NCBI GenBank assembly: GCA_947493885.1
Contig: CANLTE010000004.1
Span: 62,001-126,000, forward strand
DNA from: an uncultured Maribacter sp.
GTDB lineage: Bacteria; Bacteroidota; Bacteroidia; Flavobacteriales; Flavobacteriaceae
Reading direction: 5' to 3'
Length of the DNA stretch: 64,000 nucleotides
A model generated the notes under the pieces. It saw only the letters and a program-made list of their open reading frames with translations. It ran no database searches and was not told the origin of the DNA. A program made the translations under genes and the position numbers. Positions 28,396 through 37,032 of the stretch are shown here, piece after piece. The number at the start of each line of letters is the position of its first letter. Position 1 is the stretch's first letter.

Positions 28396-30177
28396 ATGAC
28401 AAAATTTGAAGCACTAGGGTTGCAAAAATCCCTATTGGACGCCGTTAACGACATGGGATTTGAATCCCCTTCTGAAGTTCAAGAAAAAGCCATTCCAATT
28501 CTATTAGAAAGTGAAACCGATTTAGTTGCTCTTGCGCAAACAGGTACTGGAAAAACAGCAGCGTTTGGTTTTCCACTAATTCAAAAAATAGATACCGATA
28601 GCAGAACCACGCAAGGTCTTATTTTATCACCAACACGTGAATTATGTTTACAAATCACCAACGAATTAAAGGCCTACTCAAAATATGAGAAAAACATTAA
28701 TGTAGTTGCCATTTATGGAGGTGCAAGTATTACAGACCAAGCAAGACAAATAAAAAGAGGTGCGCAAATTGTTGTAGCAACCCCTGGTCGTATGAAAGAT
28801 ATGATTAGCCGAGGAATGGTGAACATATCTAAAATTGACTATTGTATTTTAGACGAAGCTGATGAAATGCTTAATATGGGCTTTTTTGAAGACATTAAAG
28901 ATATTTTATCTAATACTCCTGATGAAAAATCTACTTGGCTATTCTCAGCAACAATGCCTAAAGAAGTATCTATTATCGCCAAAAAATTTATGCACTCTCC
29001 TCAGGAAATTACTGTTGGGCATAAAAACTCTGGCGCTTCAACCGTACAACATGAATACTATGTTGTTGGAGGTAGAGATCGTTATCCTGCTTTGAAAAGA
29101 CTTGCCGATACAAATCCTGATATTTTTTCTGTAGTATTCTGTAGAACAAAAAGAGACACCCAACGTGTTGCAGAAAAACTTATTGAAGATGGATACAGTG
29201 CTGGTGCTTTACACGGTGATTTAAGTCAAAATCAGCGTGATTTGGTTATGAACTCTTTCAGAAAAAACCAAATTCAAATGCTGGTAGCTACCGATGTAGC
29301 TGCACGAGGCATAGATGTAGATAATATTACTCATGTAATTAACTACCAATTACCTGATGAAATAGAAACCTACACACACCGTAGTGGTAGAACAGGTAGA
29401 GCCGGAAAATCTGGTATATCTATGGTAATTGTTACGCGTAGTGAGCTTAGAAAAATAAAAGCAATTGAAAACAAAATAAAAACTGCGTTTATCAAGAAAA
29501 ACATTCCTACTGGAATGGAAATCTGTGAAATTCAGCTTTACCACTTAGCAAACAAAATAAAAGACACCGAAATTAATGAAGAGGTTGAGAACTTTTTACC
29601 TGCTATAAATGACGTTTTTCAGGATATTGATCGTGAAGAGTTAATCAAAAAAATTGTTTCGGTAGAATTCACACGTTTTTATAACTACTATAACAAAGCT
29701 AAAGACCTTAATTCATCAGATGGCGGAGATAGAGATAGAAGTAACAGAAGTGAAGCCCCTACAAGTGGGTCCGTTAGATATTTTGTAAATGTTGGTGAAA
29801 AGGATGGTTATGACTGGATGTCTCTTAAAGACTTTATTCGCGACACTGTAGGTCTTGGTAAAGAAGATGTTTATAAAGTAGACGTTAAAGAAAGTTTTTC
29901 TTTCTTTAATACTGAAGCGGAAAATACAGACGCTGTATTAAAAACTTTCACTGATTTAAAAGTAGATGGACGTTTTGTTAATGTTGAAGTTTCTAAAAAC
30001 CCAGGTGGCGGCGGAAGACGTGGTGGAAGAGACAGAGGACGTAGTAGGGATAGAGATAGAGATAAAGGAAAAGGAAGAAACAGTGGTGGACGTAGAAAAG
30101 ATTCCTATTCAAGCTCTTCTCAAAACAATAGTTCTGGAAAAAGAAGAAGCAAAAGAAGAAATAGTGACTTCTTTTAG
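28396..30177 (+). CDS. DEAD-box RNA helicase with DbpA-type RNA-binding domain
   Basis: A 593-residue ATP-dependent RNA helicase of the CsdA/DeaD type. The Q motif region (FEALGLQKSLL), motif I AQTGTGKT, motif II DEAD, motif III SAT and motif VI HRSGRTGRAG are all present in residues 1-375. A DbpA-like RNA-binding domain follows at about 465-535 (RYFVNVGEKDGYDW). The last 55 residues are a disordered tail rich in Gly, Arg, Lys and Ser. Such helicases help ribosome assembly and RNA decay, especially in the cold. A terminator follows at 30191. Confidence 0.94.
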   Translation: MTKFEALGLQKSLLDAVNDMGFESPSEVQEKAIPILLESETDLVALAQTGTGKTAAFGFPLIQKIDTDSRTTQGLILSPTRELCLQITNELKAYSKYEKNINVVAIYGGASITDQARQIKRGAQIVVATPGRMKDMISRGMVNISKIDYCILDEADEMLNMGFFEDIKDILSNTPDEKSTWLFSATMPKEVSIIAKKFMHSPQEITVGHKNSGASTVQHEYYVVGGRDRYPALKRLADTNPDIFSVVFCRTKRDTQRVAEKLIEDGYSAGALHGDLSQNQRDLVMNSFRKNQIQMLVATDVAARGIDVDNITHVINYQLPDEIETYTHRSGRTGRAGKSGISMVIVTRSELRKIKAIENKIKTAFIKKNIPTGMEICEIQLYHLANKIKDTEINEEVENFLPAINDVFQDIDREELIKKIVSVEFTRFYNYYNKAKDLNSSDGGDRDRSNRSEAPTSGSVRYFVNVGEKDGYDWMSLKDFIRDTVGLGKEDVYKVDVKESFSFFNTEAENTDAVLKTFTDLKVDGRFVNVEVSKNPGGGGRRGGRDRGRSRDRDRDKGKGRNSGGRRKDSYSSSSQNNSSGKRRSKRRNSDFF

Positions 30178-30190
30178 TTAATTGTATATT

Positions 30191-30218
30191 AAAAAAATAC
30201 GCTTAGGCGTATTTTTTT
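30191..30218 (+). terminator. Terminator of the DEAD-box gene
   Basis: A 12-bp stem AAAAAAATACGC / GCGTATTTTTTT with loop TTAG ends in T residues, 13 bp after the stop codon. Confidence 0.88.
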
Positions 30219-30254
30219 ATTTTGTTTGTACTTTAGATTTTCATTCCAGATTTT

Positions 30255-31037
30255 ATGAAAAAGCACATTGTTATATTTTTTTGTCTAATATATTTTATTA
30301 GTTTCTCTCAAGAAACCGAAAAACCACCTGTAGAAAAAGAAATTAGTGCTTTGGTAATCAATGCACAAACCAGTGCGCCAATGGAGAGTGTTCATATTGT
30401 GAATCTCAATAAAATACAAGGTACAATTACAAATCAAAAGGGGGAATTTTCCATTACCGCCTCGGTTAACGATACGCTTTATTTTTCTTATTTAGGCTTT
30501 AAATCTCAAAAAGTAAGAGTAACTAACGATATGTTTAAGTTTAAAGGAACTAAAATTGCTTTAACCGAATTAGCGTATGCTCTAGAAGAGGTTATTGTTA
30601 AACCATATCAACTCACTGGGTATTTAGAGATAGATGTAAAAAACTTACCCATAAACAATGCTTTCCAATATAGTATTTCGGGACTTTCTGTGGGCTATGA
30701 AGCAGGTAGTAAAAACCCCAGTGCTGTTACTAAAGTATTGGGTGCAATTTTGAATCCTGCGGACTTATTGCGCAACCTTTTTGGCAAAAAGCCTAAACAA
30801 ATGCGTAAACTAAAAGAAATGAAGGAAGACGATAATATTAGAGATTTATTGGCTTCTAAATTTGATAGAGAAACGCTTACCGAATTGCTTCAACTAGAAA
30901 AAGTTGACCTGGAAGATATTCTAAACAACTGTAACTATTCAAAATCCTTTATTAAAACTGCGAACGACCTTCAAATACTTGATGCCATAAGCGGATGCTA
31001 TGAAGAGTATAAAGTTTTGAACAGAAAAAAGAGATAA
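30255..31037 (+). CDS. Exported protein with CarboxypepD_reg-like domain
   Basis: A 260-residue secreted protein. Residues 1-18 form a signal peptide. Residues about 28-110 are a carboxypeptidase regulatory-like beta sandwich (MESVHIVNLNKIQGTITNQKGEF, then LYFSYLGFKSQKVRV), the domain usually found at the N-terminus of TonB receptors, here without plug or barrel. The remaining half is charged and helical (KPKQMRKLKEMKEDDNIRD). It probably sits in the periplasm or on the outer membrane; its function is unknown. Confidence 0.75.
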   Translation: MKKHIVIFFCLIYFISFSQETEKPPVEKEISALVINAQTSAPMESVHIVNLNKIQGTITNQKGEFSITASVNDTLYFSYLGFKSQKVRVTNDMFKFKGTKIALTELAYALEEVIVKPYQLTGYLEIDVKNLPINNAFQYSISGLSVGYEAGSKNPSAVTKVLGAILNPADLLRNLFGKKPKQMRKLKEMKEDDNIRDLLASKFDRETLTELLQLEKVDLEDILNNCNYSKSFIKTANDLQILDAISGCYEEYKVLNRKKR

Positions 31038-31123
31038 AATCACCCAACACCAAAGCTAATACCCTAAAAAATAGTAACTTTTGTGATACTTAAAACATGA
31101 AGTGTCATTTAAAAACAAACACT

Positions 31124-31495
31124 ATGAAATTAGGAGCTTTTTCTGTTAGCCTTGCCGTAAAAGATATTGTTGCTTCAAAAACCTTTTATGAAAGCTTAGG
31201 ATTTTCCCTGTTTGCGGGAGATATCGAAAAAAACTACGTAATAATGAAAAACGAAGACTCACTTGTTGGATTATTTCAAGGAATGTTCGAAAACAATATT
31301 CTAACGTTTAATCCTGGTTGGGATACCAATGCCAACGCTCTCTCAGAATTTGATGACGTGAGAGAAATTCAAGAACAATTAAAGTCAAAAAACATTACTT
31401 TAACTAGTGAAGCAGATACCTCAACAAAAGGTCCTGCAAGTATAATGGTCACTGACCCTGATGGAAACCTTATACTAATAGATCAACACGTATAA
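31124..31495 (+). CDS. VOC superfamily (glyoxalase/dioxygenase-like) protein
   Basis: A 123-residue protein of the vicinal oxygen chelate fold. The beta-alpha-beta-beta-beta modules are visible from MKLGAFSVSLAVKDIVASK and from the second half, ending in VTDPDGNLILIDQH, where a DPDGN turn and a terminal metal-type residue lie. I prefer the ATG at 31124 because the domain begins there; an in-frame ATG at 31097 would add nine residues. Substrate unknown. It is a single gene. Confidence 0.8.
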   Translation: MKLGAFSVSLAVKDIVASKTFYESLGFSLFAGDIEKNYVIMKNEDSLVGLFQGMFENNILTFNPGWDTNANALSEFDDVREIQEQLKSKNITLTSEADTSTKGPASIMVTDPDGNLILIDQHV

Positions 31496-31578
31496 AAAAT
31501 CAATAGAACTATTTATCGCAAATAATTGTTCGTTAACTAAATTTCACATTTCTTATTCCGTACTTTGTAGTTAGACTT

Positions 31579-33813
31579 ATGAGTACGGAAAAAATATATC
31601 AAACTACAAATTATAAGGTCTCTGGAATGACCTGTACCGCTTGTGCTTTAAGCTTAGAAAAACACCTCAGCAAAGAAACGGGTATTAAAAAAGCTGAAGT
31701 AAATTATCCTAATAGTTCTATCATTTTAGAATACGATTCCTCTAAAACGTCCTTACAACGTATTGGGGAAAAAGCAAAAAATATAGGATATACTATTATC
31801 ACAGATGATACTTCTGAAATCACCAATAACTTTGAGGCTTTGGAACAAAAAAGACTCACTTCCTTAAAGCGTAAATTGGTAATTGCGGTAATTTTTTCTA
31901 CACCTGTTTTCGTTATTTCAATGTTTTTAATGGGCCAGTTTCCTTTTCAAAACTGGTTGTTGCTAGTATTATCTATTCCTGTTATTTTGTGGAGTGGTTC
32001 TGAGTTTTATGTAAATGCGTTTAAAAAGTTAACATTTTTAAATACCAACATGGATACCCTTGTAGCCTTAAGTACTGGAGTTGCTTTTTTGTTTAGTGTT
32101 TTTAATACTATTTATCCCGAATACTATTTAAATAAAGGTATCACACCGCATGTATATTACGAATCTGCGGTAATAATTATAACTTTTATCCTCTTGGGTA
32201 GATTCTTTGAAGAAAAAGCGAAAAGCAAAACCTCTAGTGCTATTCAAAAACTAATGGAGTTAGCTCCAAAAGAAGTTACAGTTATAAGAAACGGAGAGGA
32301 ACTAAATATTTCAACTGATAAAATTGTAACAAGTGAGCTAATCATAATTAAACCAGGAGATAAAATTCCAGTAGATGGAAAAGTAAAAAAAGGTATTTCA
32401 TTTATTGATGAAAGTATGATTACTGGAGAACCTATTCCAGTTGAAAAAACTAAAGGAAATCTTGTTTATGCTGGTACTATTAATCAGAAAGGCGCATTAC
32501 GAATAATTGCTACAAAAGTAGGCAAGGATACACTATTGTCTCAAATCGTACAATTAGTAAAACAGGCCCAAAATTCGAAACCCAAAATTCAAAAACTTGC
32601 GGATAAAATAGCCGGAATATTTGTTCCTACTGTTCTTTTAATTGCTCTCATCACTTTTTTCATCTGGTTATTTATTGGTCCTGAACCACCAATAACCCAC
32701 GCTATAGTATCCGTAATCACAGTGTTGATAATAGCATGTCCATGTGCTCTTGGTCTTGCTACGCCAACTGCGCTAATAGTTGGCATTGGAAAAGCTGCTG
32801 AAAATGGAATTTTAATTAAAGATGCTCAAGTATTAGAAACAGCTTATAAAATTGACACCTTGGTTTTAGATAAAACAGGAACCATAACCCATGGAAAACC
32901 CTTAATAACAAATTTTTTATCTGTTAAAGAAGCCAACGCAGTTGCTATTCAAAAAGGAGTTTTAGCAATAGAATCGCAATCAGAACATCCTATTGCGTTA
33001 TCTATAGTAGAATACTTAAAAGATAAAGGAATTGAAGTAGATAATCCCGAATCATTTCAAAGTATTACTGGAATGGGAACTAACGGAATTTATGACGGCA
33101 ACCAGTATTTCATTGGAAACAAAACGTTAATGGATAACATTTCTGCAGAAATCCCAGAAGAGCTTAAATCAAATATCAAAAAATTACAGTCTGAAGGAAA
33201 AACTTTGGTATTTGTTAGTATAAACAAGCAGGTTCAAGTTGTTTATGCAATCTCGGATAGTATTAAGACAAATGCAAAACATGCGATTCAAAAACTTCAA
33301 AAATCTGGTATAAATGTTCACATGTTAACTGGAGATATACATGAAGCTGCAAAATCAACGGCCAACCAAGTTGGTATTACAAACTTTAAAGCGCATGTTC
33401 TTCCAAATGAAAAAGGAAATTATATCAAAGAATTACAAAGCAAAGGGCATTTGGTTGCTATGGCTGGAGATGGAATCAACGACGCTCATGCCCTTGCACA
33501 AGCAGATGTTGGCATAGCCATGGGTGATGGAACAGACATAGCCATAGAAAGTTCAAATATAACTTTAACAAACTCCAATTTAAACCAAATTGTAAAGTCT
33601 CTTCAACTTTCGAAAGCTACTTTAAAAACTATTAAGCAAAATCTATTTTGGGCTTTTATTTACAATATAGTGGCAATACCTATAGCTGCTGGAATTTTAT
33701 ATCCCATAAATGGTTTTCTTTTAAACCCTATGATAGCGGGAGCCGCAATGGCACTAAGTTCTATTTCAGTTATTCTAAACAGTTTACGATTAAAAAAGTA
33801 CACATTTAATTAA
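31579..33813 (+). CDS. copA: Copper-translocating P1B-type ATPase
   Basis: A 744-residue metal efflux pump in the inner membrane. It has one N-terminal HMA domain with CTAC in SGMTCTACALSLEKH, then eight membrane helices. Present are the actuator TGEPIPVEK, the transport motif CPC (IACPCALGLATPTAL), phosphorylation motif DKTGTITHGKP, HP motif SEHPIALS and hinge GDGINDAHALAQAD. The CPC plus HP combination indicates Cu(I) (or Ag(I)) export. A 71-residue metallochaperone-like gene follows after 5 bp. No CueR or CsoR regulator is adjacent. Confidence 0.92.
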   Translation: MSTEKIYQTTNYKVSGMTCTACALSLEKHLSKETGIKKAEVNYPNSSIILEYDSSKTSLQRIGEKAKNIGYTIITDDTSEITNNFEALEQKRLTSLKRKLVIAVIFSTPVFVISMFLMGQFPFQNWLLLVLSIPVILWSGSEFYVNAFKKLTFLNTNMDTLVALSTGVAFLFSVFNTIYPEYYLNKGITPHVYYESAVIIITFILLGRFFEEKAKSKTSSAIQKLMELAPKEVTVIRNGEELNISTDKIVTSELIIIKPGDKIPVDGKVKKGISFIDESMITGEPIPVEKTKGNLVYAGTINQKGALRIIATKVGKDTLLSQIVQLVKQAQNSKPKIQKLADKIAGIFVPTVLLIALITFFIWLFIGPEPPITHAIVSVITVLIIACPCALGLATPTALIVGIGKAAENGILIKDAQVLETAYKIDTLVLDKTGTITHGKPLITNFLSVKEANAVAIQKGVLAIESQSEHPIALSIVEYLKDKGIEVDNPESFQSITGMGTNGIYDGNQYFIGNKTLMDNISAEIPEELKSNIKKLQSEGKTLVFVSINKQVQVVYAISDSIKTNAKHAIQKLQKSGINVHMLTGDIHEAAKSTANQVGITNFKAHVLPNEKGNYIKELQSKGHLVAMAGDGINDAHALAQADVGIAMGDGTDIAIESSNITLTNSNLNQIVKSLQLSKATLKTIKQNLFWAFIYNIVAIPIAAGILYPINGFLLNPMIAGAAMALSSISVILNSLRLKKYTFN

Positions 33814-33818
33814 AAAAT

Positions 33819-34034
33819 ATGATTGTAAAATTTAAAACAAATATCAACTGCGGAAATTGCATAAAATCGGTTACTCCTGCATTAAATGAATTGGAAAATG
33901 TTGATTTATGGAAAGTTGATACGGAAAATCCTGATAAAATTCTAGAGGTAAACTTAGACGATGATGACAAAAATGCCGTGATAAATGCTGTCACAAAGGC
34001 GGGATTTAATATAAAAGAAATAGAGGCCAATTAG
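33819..34034 (+). CDS. CopZ-like heavy-metal-associated domain protein
   Basis: A 71-residue single-domain HMA protein with the metal-binding motif CGNC in TNINCGNCIKSVTPALNELE (residues 9-14 region) and a ferredoxin-like beta-alpha-beta pattern. It probably carries Cu(I) to CopA, encoded 5 bp upstream. The usual MxCxxC is reduced to NCGNC, that is N-I-N-C-G-N-C. The stop codon TAG lies inside the following terminator hairpin. Confidence 0.85.
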   Translation: MIVKFKTNINCGNCIKSVTPALNELENVDLWKVDTENPDKILEVNLDDDDKNAVINAVTKAGFNIKEIEAN

Positions 34035-34050
34035 CCTCTATTTCTTTTGT
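34017..34050 (+). terminator. Terminator overlapping the end of the metallochaperone gene
   Basis: GAAATAGAGGC pairs with GCCTCTATTTC around a 6-nt loop, followed by TTTTG. The left arm encodes the last residues of the protein, and the stop codon at 34032-34034 falls in the loop and right arm. Confidence 0.75.
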
Positions 34051-34068
34051 ATTTATTACATATTAAGA

Positions 34069-34446
34069 TTATACGTTAGAATGCAATGCAATACGATTCC
34101 CCTCAGAATCTACAAATAATGCCATAAATCCATGTCCTCCGCCTATTTCTGTTTTAGATTGAAGAATTCTTCCCCCTACATCTTCCACTCTACTTAATTC
34201 ATTTGACAAATCTTTACAAGAAAAGTATATTACAGTTCCATGCGTTTCACTTGGTACGTAACTTTCATGTTTTACCAATGAGCCTGTTGCTCCAGACTTA
34301 TTTGGAGCATTTGGAAACCACCCCATAATAACTCCATCTAAATCATGAATTCCAATTTCAATTTGAAAAACGGTATCGTAAAACTTTTTAGCACGATCCA
34401 TATCGGTAACAGGAATTTCAAACCAGCCTACTAAATTATGTTCCAT
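34069..34446 (-). CDS. VOC family protein (glyoxalase-like)
   Basis: A 125-residue VOC fold protein beginning MEHNLVGWFEIPVTDMDRAKKFYDTVF, with the second module ending in GFMALFVDSEGNRIALHSN. This sub-group (WFEIPV, then GHGFMALF) is common in bacteria and often annotated glyoxalase or bleomycin-resistance-like, without proven activity. It follows the SRPBCC gene after one base, so the two form a two-gene operon. Confidence 0.87.
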   Translation of the reverse strand: MEHNLVGWFEIPVTDMDRAKKFYDTVFQIEIGIHDLDGVIMGWFPNAPNKSGATGSLVKHESYVPSETHGTVIYFSCKDLSNELSRVEDVGGRILQSKTEIGGGHGFMALFVDSEGNRIALHSNV

Positions 34447-34447
34447 A

Positions 34448-34972
34448 TTAACTTTCTAAATTTTGTTTTAACGAAGTTAAACCTTCTTCAAAATCTTTCC
34501 CAACAGCCTTATCCATATTCATAAACAACATCATAATACTAACGGGGAATTTATTTTTTCCAGAAAAACCCCATGTTACTTTTGTCCCGCCTTCAGCATC
34601 TTCAACATTTAAATAACAATCAGAAGTAGATTTCCAAGGTTTATAAAAGCGTAATTCACCTTCAATAGTTTCTCCTTCTACAATTTTTTTTATTTCCTGT
34701 TCTCCTTCACCAACATCTTTATTTCCGTTCCAATAACTCACTGCGCCAACTGTGCCATCAGTACCAGTAAGTTTTTGTTCCATATTAGGGTCTTTTTTCT
34801 GCCAAGGAGACCATTCTCTTTGTTTTTCCAAATACTTTAAATATTCAAAAACAGTAGTTTTGTCCTTATTAACCACCGTACTTCGAGATACATTGTAGTT
34901 TTTAGGAGCAATTATTGCCAGTAAAATTACTAATGCCACAATTCCCGCAAGAATGTAAATTAACGTCATCAT
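34448..34972 (-). CDS. SRPBCC family protein with N-terminal membrane anchor
   Basis: A 174-residue protein: residues 1-20 form a membrane helix, and residues about 30-170 are a START/polyketide-cyclase-like fold (VSRSTVVNKDKTTVFEYLKYLEK, later KVTWGFSGKNKFPVSIMMLFMNMD). The family binds hydrophobic ligands in a central cavity. It is cotranscribed with a VOC protein, a pairing seen often in Bacteroidota, and the ligand is unknown. Confidence 0.82.
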   Translation of the reverse strand: MMTLIYILAGIVALVILLAIIAPKNYNVSRSTVVNKDKTTVFEYLKYLEKQREWSPWQKKDPNMEQKLTGTDGTVGAVSYWNGNKDVGEGEQEIKKIVEGETIEGELRFYKPWKSTSDCYLNVEDAEGGTKVTWGFSGKNKFPVSIMMLFMNMDKAVGKDFEEGLTSLKQNLES

Positions 34973-35014
34973 CTTTTTAAGTTTTAATTGGTTGAGCTTT
35001 CAAGATAATAAAAA

Positions 35015-35671
35015 TTACATATGGTTATGGTAACGCTCTAATATACCTTCAATACTTTTTATTGATTTTTTTGACCAATCTAATCGCTTTTCCAACTTTT
35101 CCTCATCACTTAATTGCCATGAAAAATCTCCTTTTTTTAACTGGTTCGTTAAGTTCTGAAGTATTATTGCAGCAGATACAGAAATATTTAAACTCTCCGT
35201 AAAACCTACCATAGGTACTTTTAGAAAGCTATCGGCATTTTCCATTACCGTATCACTCAAACCATCTCTTTCTGTTCCGAAAAACAAAGCTGTTTTACTT
35301 TCAATTACAAAATCATCCAAAAAACATGAATCGTTATGAGGTGTGGTAGCTATAATTTTATAACCGTTAGTTTTTAATTTTTTAATACAGTCATGTACAT
35401 TGTTATATTCATGTACATCTACCCACTGCTGGGCTCCCATAGATATATTCTTATCTAAACGTTTACCATAACGTTCTTCAACAACATGAGCCTCCTGTAT
35501 ACCAAAAACCTCACAACTGCGAATTACAGCACTTGTATTATGCATTTGATATACGTCTTCAATTGCAACGGTTAAATACTTTGTTCGCTTTGATAAAATT
35601 TCTATAAATCGTTGTTTTCTTTCTTCGGATAGAAAACCTTCTAAATAACCTAAAAGATGTTCGTTTACCAT
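35015..35671 (-). CDS. SpoU/TrmH family RNA 2'-O-methyltransferase
   Basis: A 218-residue SPOUT class methyltransferase. The three SpoU motifs are intact: NTSAVIRSCEVFGI (motif 1), FFGTERDGLSD (motif 2) and MVGFTESLNISVSAAIIL (motif 3). Length and the N-terminal extension SEERKQRFIEILSKR resemble TrmH of tRNA Gm18. I chose ATG 35671 (MVNEHLLGYLEGF) because the upstream in-frame ATG at 35713 would add a low-complexity leader and run into the promoter region of the divergent sirtuin gene. Confidence 0.88.
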   Translation of the reverse strand: MVNEHLLGYLEGFLSEERKQRFIEILSKRTKYLTVAIEDVYQMHNTSAVIRSCEVFGIQEAHVVEERYGKRLDKNISMGAQQWVDVHEYNNVHDCIKKLKTNGYKIIATTPHNDSCFLDDFVIESKTALFFGTERDGLSDTVMENADSFLKVPMVGFTESLNISVSAAIILQNLTNQLKKGDFSWQLSDEEKLEKRLDWSKKSIKSIEGILERYHNHM

Positions 35672-35718
35672 ACATCGAATATAATAAAAGTCTATTTTTA
35701 TACAGATAATCATTACTA

Positions 35719-36411
35719 ATGAAAAAAAACATTGTTGTACTTACTGGTGCTGGTGTAAGCGCAGAAAGTGGTATAAATACCTTTAGAGATGCTGATGGAC
35801 TGTGGGAAGGTCATGACATCATGGAAGTTGCATCTCCACAAGGGTTTGCTAAAAACCCCAAGCTAGTTTTAGATTTTTATAACCAGCGTAGAAAACAGTT
35901 ATTTGAGGTTTCTCCTAACAAAGCGCACGAAGCACTTGTTAAATTAGAAGATAGTTTTAATGTACATATTATTACTCAAAATGTTGATGATTTACATGAA
36001 CGAGCAGGAAGCACACAGGTATTACACCTTCACGGTGAGCTTTTGAAAGCTCGAAGTTCTAAAAACGAAAATCTTATAACAGATTGTACTACAGATATTA
36101 ACCTAGGAGACCTTGCAAGTGACCATAGCCAATTACGTCCACATATTGTATGGTTTGGCGAGCAAGTACCTATGTTAGAACCTGCGATTAACATTACTGA
36201 AAAAGCAGCTATCTTGATTATTATTGGTACATCTATGCAAGTTTACCCGGCTGCGGGTTTAGTAAATTATGTTACTTCCAACACACCTATTTACTTTATT
36301 GACCCTAAACCAAGTATTACCGAAAATGATTTTAATAATCTTACTATACTTGAGGAAACAGCCGTTTCGGGAGTTCCAAAACTTGTAGATATATTAAATC
36401 ACAATAGGTAA
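35719..36411 (+). CDS. cobB: NAD-dependent protein deacylase (Sir2, SIRT5-like)
   Basis: A 230-residue class III sirtuin. NAD-binding GAGVSAESGINTFRD and TQNVDDLHERAG are present, and the catalytic histidine is in LHLHGELL. The FYNQRR segment (YxxR) matches the acidic-acyl recognition pair of SIRT5-like enzymes, so desuccinylase or demalonylase activity is likely. The zinc-binding cysteines normally found after the catalytic histidine are missing: only one Cys (ITDCTTD) remains. The gene abuts the following 186-residue gene exactly. Confidence 0.9.
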   Translation: MKKNIVVLTGAGVSAESGINTFRDADGLWEGHDIMEVASPQGFAKNPKLVLDFYNQRRKQLFEVSPNKAHEALVKLEDSFNVHIITQNVDDLHERAGSTQVLHLHGELLKARSSKNENLITDCTTDINLGDLASDHSQLRPHIVWFGEQVPMLEPAINITEKAAILIIIGTSMQVYPAAGLVNYVTSNTPIYFIDPKPSITENDFNNLTILEETAVSGVPKLVDILNHNR

Positions 36412-36972
36412 ATGACACCTGAAGACCTTTATAAATCTTTGGATTACGTGAACCACTCACGTGAAAAAAGGCAAGAAATGGCCACTCTGGTTATGCAAAA
36501 TCAAAAGCTAATAGGTTTACTTCTTAAAATAGCCGAAGATGTAAAAAATCCTATTTCCTCAAAAGCATGTTGGGTTATTGAGTTTGCGGCAAAGAAAAAA
36601 TTAAACATTATTTTTCCTTATCTAAATGAATTTACGAAATTACAACCTAAACTGGTCTTAGATTCATCTATTCGGCCAATAGCAAAAATCAACGAGTTTT
36701 TAATTAATGCATATTTTTCTAAAACAGCTAACGAAGCACAAAACCATTTAAATGAAATACACTTAGAACGTATTACAAGTGCCGCCTTTGATTGGTTAAT
36801 AAGCGATGTTAAAGTTGCAACAAAGGCATATTCCATGAGCTGTTTATTTTTACTATCTAAAAAATACAATTGGATTTCTCCAGAACTTAGACTGGTCTTG
36901 GAACAAAACTATGCTAGCGGTAGTGCAGCATATAAGGCTAGAGCAAGAATGGTGCTAGCAAAGCTAAAATAG
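36412..36972 (+). CDS. Helical-repeat protein of unknown function between cobB and purB
   Basis: A 186-residue soluble protein made of short amphipathic helices (for example ISSKACWVIEFAAKKKLNIIF and VATKAYSMSCLFLLSKKY), suggesting a HEAT-like repeat fold. No signal peptide, membrane helix or catalytic motif is visible. Homologues near purB are sometimes labelled adenylosuccinate lyase by neighbourhood, but it lacks any lyase signature. It starts directly after the sirtuin stop, so it is cotranscribed with it. Confidence 0.6.
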   Translation: MTPEDLYKSLDYVNHSREKRQEMATLVMQNQKLIGLLLKIAEDVKNPISSKACWVIEFAAKKKLNIIFPYLNEFTKLQPKLVLDSSIRPIAKINEFLINAYFSKTANEAQNHLNEIHLERITSAAFDWLISDVKVATKAYSMSCLFLLSKKYNWISPELRLVLEQNYASGSAAYKARARMVLAKLK

Positions 36973-36997
36973 GCTTTTAAACTCCTTAACTTATAAG

Positions 36998-37006
36998 TAT
37001 CTTTGC
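36998..37006 (+). promoter_or_regulatory. -7 element of purB
   Basis: TATCTTTGC is a perfect -7 match and lies 27 bp before the purB start. It lies after the preceding gene's stop and lets purB be transcribed independently. Confidence 0.55.
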
Positions 37007-37032
37007 GGCTTGAATAAGAAATAACCAAAAAG

